In this document: piece by piece, positions 60,088 to 64,000 of the stretch
How the letters are laid out: each line of letters opens with the position of its first letter
Numbering within the stretch: position 1 is the first letter of the stretch
Source: Kribbella solani
Lineage (GTDB): Bacteria > Actinomycetota > Actinomycetes > Propionibacteriales > Kribbellaceae
Direction: 5' to 3'
Assembly (NCBI RefSeq): GCF_014205295.1
Contig: NZ_JACHNF010000001.1
Location: forward strand, 3,968,001 to 4,032,000
Length of the DNA stretch: 64,000 nucleotides
Program-made: the position numbers and the translations under genes
The notes under the pieces: generated by a model
The model's database searches: none
What the model was told of the DNA's origin: nothing
What the model saw: the letters and a program-made list of their open reading frames with translations, nothing else

Positions 60088-60100
60088 ACCTGCGCGTTTT
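60063..60100 (-). terminator. Perfect 16-bp terminator of ssrA
   Basis: AAAACGCGCAGGTCAG (60063-60078) and CTGACCTGCGCGTTTT (60085-60100) pair fully around a 6-nt loop. With a T-run at the 3-prime side on the minus strand it is a strong intrinsic terminator 8 nt after the mature tmRNA end. Confidence 0.9.
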
Positions 60101-60107
60101 CAAGGGG

Positions 60108-60482
60108 TGGAGGTGGCGGGAATCGAACCCGCGTCCTTCGGCGTTGCTTCAAGGCTTCTCCGGGCGCAGTCTGAATGGCGCTTTTCTCAGCCCCAGCGTT
60201 TGTACAGACATCTCGCTGACAGGCTCAGTCACTGTAAATGTCCCGAACTAACCCCGTGACCGGGCTAGCACAGCAAGCTCTCTGAATGAGGCCAGGAACC
60301 GGGGCGAGAGCATCCCCGGGCTGACCACCTCTTTAAGTGCTCAGGCCGTCAGGCGGCGAGAGCGAGGTCAGTGCGCTTTGTATTGGCACTTATTGGTTTC
60401 CAGGGATCGTTTACGAGATAACCCTGGATCCTCGGCCCGCTTCCCTTGGAACATACGTCCAAAGTCGAAACCGTTCACCCCC
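60108..60482 (-). ncRNA. ssrA: Transfer-messenger RNA (ssrA)
   Basis: Rescues stalled ribosomes by trans-translation. Acceptor stem GGGGGTG (5-prime end 60482) pairs with CACCTCC ending at 60109, with A 60108 as discriminator; T-arm GCGGGTTCGATTCCCGC. The tag frame runs 60387-60349: resume codon GCC then ANTKRTDLALAA and stop, a typical actinomycete tag ending LALAA. The 3-prime CCA is not encoded (CCC follows), so it must be added. SmpB is encoded 0.9 kb upstream. Confidence 0.96.
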
Positions 60483-60581
60483 TGTTGAGTTTTCAAACTC
60501 CCACCGGCCCCGGAGGGTTGGTGGAAGGTCCACAGTACCAAGTCCAACCGGCGAACCGCATCCCACATTCCCGCGGCGGGC

Positions 60582-61142
60582 CTACTTGATCAGGCGCAGC
60601 GTGAACGGGTACCGGAACTTGCCGCTGGCCGCGGTGGCGAGGCCGCCGATGCCGGTGAGCATGAACCAGAGGATGCCGAGGATCGGGAACAGGAACCCGG
60701 TGAACCCGTGGGTGAAACCGGAGATGACGCCGAGCAGCGCGAACGCGCCGGTCGCGGTGAGCTGGAAGTTCAGCGCCTCGACCGCGTGTTTGCGTACGGC
60801 CGGGTTCTTCTGGCCGGCGGTGGCGACGACGAGGGCCGGGCCGACGAAGAACGTCGGGTACCCGAGCCAGTGCGCGATCGTGCCCATGCCGCGGCCGTCA
60901 CCCTGGTACTGCTGCAACGGCGCGGGCCGGGTGAACGCGGCCGGGGCGAAGGTCGGTACCGGGCGCGCGACCAGGCCGTCGAACGTGCTGTTCAGCTCGG
61001 CGCGGGTGCGGGCGTTGAGGGCCTTGTCCAGCCGGAGGTCGAACTCCGTGTGGTCGAGGCGGCCGTCGGCGTACATCTCTTTGAGGATCTCGACGGCCCG
61101 ATCCCGCTGCGCCGAGGTCACCAGCAACTCTGAAGTGGACAT
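60582..61142 (-). CDS. DUF1707/DUF4870 membrane protein
   Basis: Protein of 186 residues from ATG 61142 (MSTSELLVTSAQRDRAVEIL). Residues 8-58 are DUF1707: RDRAVEILKEMYADGRLDHTEFDLRLDKALNARTRAELNSTFDGL. Residues ~95-185 are a DUF4870-like membrane region with three hydrophobic segments (YPTFFVGPALVVATAG, TATGAFALLGVISGFTHGF, FLFPILGILWFMLTGIGG). Function unknown. Located between smpB and ssrA, separated from smpB by 196 bp with a nested palindrome. Confidence 0.88.
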   Translation of the reverse strand: MSTSELLVTSAQRDRAVEILKEMYADGRLDHTEFDLRLDKALNARTRAELNSTFDGLVARPVPTFAPAAFTRPAPLQQYQGDGRGMGTIAHWLGYPTFFVGPALVVATAGQKNPAVRKHAVEALNFQLTATGAFALLGVISGFTHGFTGFLFPILGILWFMLTGIGGLATAASGKFRYPFTLRLIK

Positions 61143-61240
61143 ACCTCTACTGTGCGCGCCCCAGCCCGCCCACCCCATCCGGTTCAGCCCGGACCAGCCC
61201 CTGACCCGACCCCAACCCCGCCACGGGCACCGTCCCGGCG

Positions 61241-61315
61241 GGGTTCTCCACCGTTGTTGTGGGTTCTCCACCCGCACAAGAGTGGAGAACCCACAACACA
61301 AGTGGATATCCCACT
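61241..61315. repeat. Nested palindrome, copy 2 of 2
   Basis: Inner arms GTTGTGGGTTCTCCAC (61256-61271) and GTGGAGAACCCACAAC (61282-61297) are a perfect 16-bp stem with a 10-nt loop (CCGCACAAGA). Outer arms GGTTCTCCAC (61242-61251) and GTGGATATCC (61302-61311) pair at 8 of 10 positions. Closely similar to 42184-42257. Lies between the DUF1707 start and the smpB stop. Confidence 0.8.
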
Positions 61316-61338
61316 GCGGGAGAGACGGTTATCGGCTG

Positions 61339-61812
61339 TCAGTGGCGGTTTCGGTCGGAGAGGGCTCGTTGGGCTTCTCGGTTGGCTTGGCGTTCGGCCA
61401 GGGCGTGGCGTTTGTCGTAGTCCTTCTTGCCGCGGCCGGTGGCCAGTTCGACCTTGGCGTAGCCGTCCTTGAAGTACAGGGACAGCGGGATCAGCGAGAC
61501 ACCCTGCGCCTCGACTGCGCGGATGAGTTTCTGCACCTCGTCCTTGTGCAGCAGCAGCTTCCGGGTACGCCGTGGCTCGTGGTTGGTCCAGGTCCCGTGT
61601 TTGTACTCGGGGATGTGCATGCCCTGCAGCCAGAGCTCGTTCCCGCGGACCGCAGCGAACGCGTCGACGAGGGAGGCCCGGCCTTGCCGCAGGGACTTGA
61701 CCTCGGTCCCGGTCAGCACCAGCCCGGCCTCCACCACGTCCTCGATGTGGTAGTCGTGTCGCGCCTTACGGTTCTGCGCGATCGGCTTGTCCCGGCCGGT
61801 CTGTTTCACCAT
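61339..61812 (-). CDS. smpB: SsrA-binding protein SmpB
   Basis: RNA-binding cofactor that delivers tmRNA to stalled ribosomes; 157 residues. Conserved blocks: [112 protein letters not shown] and the disordered C-terminal tail ALSDRNRH. Minus strand, following the M23 peptidase gene and preceding ssrA, an arrangement typical of actinobacteria (ftsEX-peptidase-smpB-ssrA). Confidence 0.98.
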   Translation of the reverse strand: MVKQTGRDKPIAQNRKARHDYHIEDVVEAGLVLTGTEVKSLRQGRASLVDAFAAVRGNELWLQGMHIPEYKHGTWTNHEPRRTRKLLLHKDEVQKLIRAVEAQGVSLIPLSLYFKDGYAKVELATGRGKKDYDKRHALAERQANREAQRALSDRNRH

Positions 61813-61834
61813 CCGACCAGTATCGCAGGTAGCC

Positions 61835-61999
61835 AGCGGTCGTCGCCTCCATTTCCTTCAGCACCAGCGGCGTCCAGGTGGGTGCATCGCAAGGCGGAAG
61901 GCGAGCCTCGATGCGGTGTTCATCGTGGCTCGCCTTCCAACGCGGCGAGGTGCCCGCCTGGGCGTCGCTGGTGCGAAGGAAATGGAGGCGGCGACCGCT
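61835..61999. repeat. 165-bp near-perfect hairpin between M23 gene and smpB
   Basis: Left arm begins AGCGGTCGTCGCCTCCATTT (61835) and right arm, read in reverse complement from 61999, begins AGCGGTCGCCGCCTCCATTT. The arms match almost fully for ~52 bp, have a small internal loop near TCGC, then pair again over GGAAGGCGAGCC and CGATG, closing on a 7-nt loop CGGTGTT (61914-61920). All six simple substitutions are C-to-T on the plus strand, leaving G-U pairs in a plus-strand RNA. It abuts the M23 stop codon. Confidence 0.9.
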
Positions 62000-63441
62000 T
62001 AGAGCCACCCCATCGGATTAACGACGTTGCCGTCCTTGTAGACCATGAAGTGGAGGTGGCAGCCGGTCGAGTAGCCGGTGGTGCCGGACCAGGCGATGAT
62101 TTCGCCCTTGCGTACGCGCTCGCCGACCCGGGCCTTGTACTTGGACAGGTGGTTGTACACCGTGGTGATCGACGACCCGCTCATCACGCCGTGTGAAATG
62201 AACAACCGGTTCCCGTAACCGCCGTTGAAGTACTTGTCGGTCACGACCCCGTCGGCCGCGGCACGGACCGGCGTACCGCAGGGTGCGCGGAAGTCGGTGC
62301 CGTCGTGCAGCTTCCAGTAGTGCAGTACGGGGTGGAAGCGCATCCCGTACGGCGACGTGATGTAACTGCTGACCGGATACCCCAGCCGCCCGCCACCGTT
62401 CGACACCGGGTCCGGGACGTGCCGCGGCGGCCGGTTCTCCTTGCGCGCCTTCTCGGCCTCGGCCTTCTGGGCAGCCGCCTTCCGACGCGCCGCGGCCGCC
62501 TTCTCCGCCTTCGCGCGGGCGGCCAGCATCGCCTCGACCCGGCCCCGCTCCCGCAGCAGTGAGTTGTACTGCGCGAGCTCGCTGTTCTTCTCCTTCTCGG
62601 CCGCCTTGTACGCGACCAGCTTCACCTTCGCCACCGTCGCCGCCTCGGCCTTGTCGGCCGCGACCTGCTTGGTCAGCTCGGTGACCTTGCGTACCGTCGC
62701 CGCCGAGGCCGCCCGCGCGGCCGCGGCGTCCTTCTCCGCGGCGGCGACCTTGACCCGCCTGCTGGCGAGCTGCGCCTGGGCGTTGTTCAGGTTCGTGATC
62801 GCGTTGCTCTGGATGCCGAACACGTTCCGCTGGACCTGCATACCGGTGGCGATGTCGGCCGGCGCGGCGCCGCGGAGCGCGATCGACAACCCGACCAGCG
62901 TGTTCTGCTGCTGGTACGCCGAGCGGACCGCGCGACCGGCGACCGCGCGCTTCTCGGCGATCTGCTTCTCACCGGCCTCGACGTCGGCGATCGCGGTCTT
63001 CAGCGCCGCCTCGGCGGCCGCGAGCTTGCCCGCGGCAACGGCATCGGCGGCCTTCGCGGCGGCCAGCTGACCCTGCGCGGCGGCATACCGGGCCTGGACG
63101 GCCTGGTACTTCGTCTCGGCCTGGTTGTACGCGGCAACGGATTTGCCGAGCTGGTCGGACGCGTCGTCGAGATCAGCCTTCTGCTGGTTGATCTTCGAGT
63201 CGAGTTGCTTCTTCTTGGCGGCTGGATCCGGCGGTTTCGCTTCCGCGAACGGCGCGGACGGAACCGCCGCCAGAACTCCGGCGGACAGGGACAGGACAAG
63301 GCAGCAGGCGGCAACCACCGTTGGCCGGCCCTGCGGTCGCAAACGTGATCGCGGGTACGGCGCGGCGGGGGTACCGGTGCTGTCGTCTCGCTGGATGCGC
63401 TCCCGCTCAGGCGGGTTCGCACCGGGGAAGTGCGGGACCAC
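61999..63441 (-). CDS. Secreted M23 peptidase with coiled-coil (EnvC/RipA-like wall hydrolase)
   Basis: Cell-wall endopeptidase or hydrolase activator of 480 residues starting at GTG 63441. Signal/TM segment VVAACCLVLSLSAGVLAAVP, then long coiled coil (AKKKQLDSKINQQKADLDDASDQL; ASRRVKVAAAEKDAAAARA; KAEKAAAARRKAAAQKAEAEKARKE) and a C-terminal LytM domain: MRFHPVLHYWKLHDGTDFRAPCGTPVRAAADGVV, NRLFISHGVMSG and the HLHF motif (GCHLHFMVYKDG) with zinc ligands. Downstream of ftsX, so it is probably the partner activated by the FtsEX complex at division. Confidence 0.93.
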   Translation of the reverse strand: MVPHFPGANPPERERIQRDDSTGTPAAPYPRSRLRPQGRPTVVAACCLVLSLSAGVLAAVPSAPFAEAKPPDPAAKKKQLDSKINQQKADLDDASDQLGKSVAAYNQAETKYQAVQARYAAAQGQLAAAKAADAVAAGKLAAAEAALKTAIADVEAGEKQIAEKRAVAGRAVRSAYQQQNTLVGLSIALRGAAPADIATGMQVQRNVFGIQSNAITNLNNAQAQLASRRVKVAAAEKDAAAARAASAATVRKVTELTKQVAADKAEAATVAKVKLVAYKAAEKEKNSELAQYNSLLRERGRVEAMLAARAKAEKAAAARRKAAAQKAEAEKARKENRPPRHVPDPVSNGGGRLGYPVSSYITSPYGMRFHPVLHYWKLHDGTDFRAPCGTPVRAAADGVVTDKYFNGGYGNRLFISHGVMSGSSITTVYNHLSKYKARVGERVRKGEIIAWSGTTGYSTGCHLHFMVYKDGNVVNPMGWL

Positions 63442-63477
63442 AGGTCGACCCCTTGCTGTGGATGAAATTGTGCGGTG

Positions 63478-63510
63478 CAGGAGTCACGGCTGGTGCTGCT
63501 GTGACTCCTG
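63478..63510 (-). terminator. Hairpin between ftsX and the M23 gene
   Basis: CAGGAGTCAC (63478-63487) and GTGACTCCTG (63501-63510) form a 10-bp perfect stem with a 13-nt loop. Located after the ftsX stop, it may terminate or attenuate ftsEX transcription before the M23 gene. Confidence 0.6.
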
Positions 63511-63534
63511 ATACTGCACGATAGGTCACCCGGG

Positions 63535-64000
63535 TCAGACTTTGAGGTATTTCCGCGTTGTCAGGAATGTCGGGATCACGGCCAGGATCAGGCCGGCCAC
63601 GACCATGATCAGGGTGGCGCGGAAGGTTTCGGTGGCGCCCACCCACTGCCAGACCCGGAAGGTTTCCTGGGCCCGCTGCATGACCACGAAGTACACGCCG
63701 ACCCAGAGGGTCGCGCAGGCAAAGATCGCGCCCACCAAGGCGGCCAGCACCGCCTCCAGCAGGAACGGCAGCTGGATGTAGAAGTTCGAGGCGCCCACCA
63801 GGCGCATGATGCCTATCTCCCGTCTCCGGGCGTACGCCGCCAGCCGGATCGTGTTGGAGATCTGCATCAGCGCCGCGACCAGCAACAGACCGGCCGCTAT
63901 CAGCGCGCCGACTTGCAAGCCGTTGAGTGCCTTGAACAACGGATCCAGGTACTGCCGGAGGTCCTGGACGGTATCCACCCCGGGCAGTCCGGCGACCGCA
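63535..64000 (-). CDS. ftsX: Cell division protein FtsX (C-terminal part)
   Basis: Membrane subunit of the FtsEX divisome complex; only the last ~154 residues lie in the window. Segments: ALIAAGLLLVAALMQISNTIRLAAYARRREIGIMRLVGASNFYIQLPFLLEAVLAALVGAIFACATLWVGVYFVV (in order, TM, REIGIMRLVGAS motif diagnostic of FtsX/MacB-type permeases, TM) and final TM ATLIMVVAGLILAVIPTFLTTRKYLKV. The N-terminus and FtsE are beyond the window. It acts with the downstream M23 protein. Confidence 0.96.
   Translation of the reverse strand, partial: AVAGLPGVDTVQDLRQYLDPLFKALNGLQVGALIAAGLLLVAALMQISNTIRLAAYARRREIGIMRLVGASNFYIQLPFLLEAVLAALVGAIFACATLWVGVYFVVMQRAQETFRVWQWVGATETFRATLIMVVAGLILAVIPTFLTTRKYLKV

Noticed and set aside
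60337-62196. 619-residue plus-strand ORF
   Set aside because: It is antisense to tmRNA, the DUF1707 gene, smpB and the M23 gene, with no ribosome-binding site or recognised domain.

Overview
The window is high-GC (roughly 70 percent) actinomycete chromosome. Gene content (many ABC sugar and peptide importers each with a LacI, IclR or TetR regulator, glycoside hydrolases, DUF1707 proteins, an XRE-DUF5753/DUF6879 regulatory cassette), frequent GTG starts and the tmRNA tag ANTKRTDLALAA fit Nocardioidaceae/Kribbellaceae, most simply a Kribbella-like soil bacterium. That assignment is inference. No phage, plasmid, transposase, rRNA, tRNA or CRISPR array is visible; the only structural RNA seen is tmRNA.

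Layout. 1-2.2 kb: end of a ribose-type sugar importer. 2.4-9.8 kb: an IclR-led oligopeptide importer operon that also carries a histidine phosphatase and an endonuclease/exonuclease/phosphatase-fold enzyme. 9.8-12.3 kb: two uncharacterised proteins and a LacI regulator behind two identical 12-bp operator-like palindromes. 12.4-14.6 kb: CoA transferase and alpha/beta hydrolase. 14.6-19.1 kb: a MerR regulator between two large polytopic membrane proteins with related upstream motifs. 19.1-21.3 kb: Baeyer-Villiger-type monooxygenase divergent from a TetR. 21.6-23.5 kb: XRE-cupin regulator, acetyltransferase and an MFS pseudogene. 23.6-27.1 kb: ABC-2 exporter followed by a histidine kinase/response regulator pair. 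27.1-31.1 kb: sulfite-oxidase-like enzyme, membrane-anchored multicopper oxidase and small membrane proteins. 31.3-36.7 kb: alpha-galactosidase with its sugar importer. 37-39.4 kb: nucleotidyltransferase, ArsR-type regulator and SRPBCC protein. 39.4-49.3 kb: secreted M4 protease, FHA-domain membrane protein, acetyltransferase, MarR/epoxide hydrolase pair, XRE regulator, hydrolase. 49.3-57.3 kb: two MFS carriers (one frameshifted), DUF3089 hydrolase, GH78 alpha-L-rhamnosidase-like enzyme and two TetR regulators, each next to a strong inverted repeat.

57.4-60.1 kb holds the XRE/DUF6879 cassette and two tiny Cys-containing ORFs, bounded by a 17-bp direct repeat of the ssrA terminator tail. 60.1-64 kb is conserved housekeeping: ssrA, a DUF1707 protein, smpB, an M23 peptidase and ftsX, the ftsEX-smpB-ssrA neighbourhood for divisome-linked wall hydrolysis and trans-translation.

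The strongest unexplained signal is a dispersed 10-bp palindrome, TGGTATACCA, found ten times exactly and always inside genes, in more than one reading frame; about 0.01 copies would be expected by base composition. Also notable are a 165-bp near-perfect hairpin between smpB and the M23 gene, a two-copy nested palindrome (42.2 and 61.2 kb), and a 15-copy 9-bp repeat just before the MarR gene.
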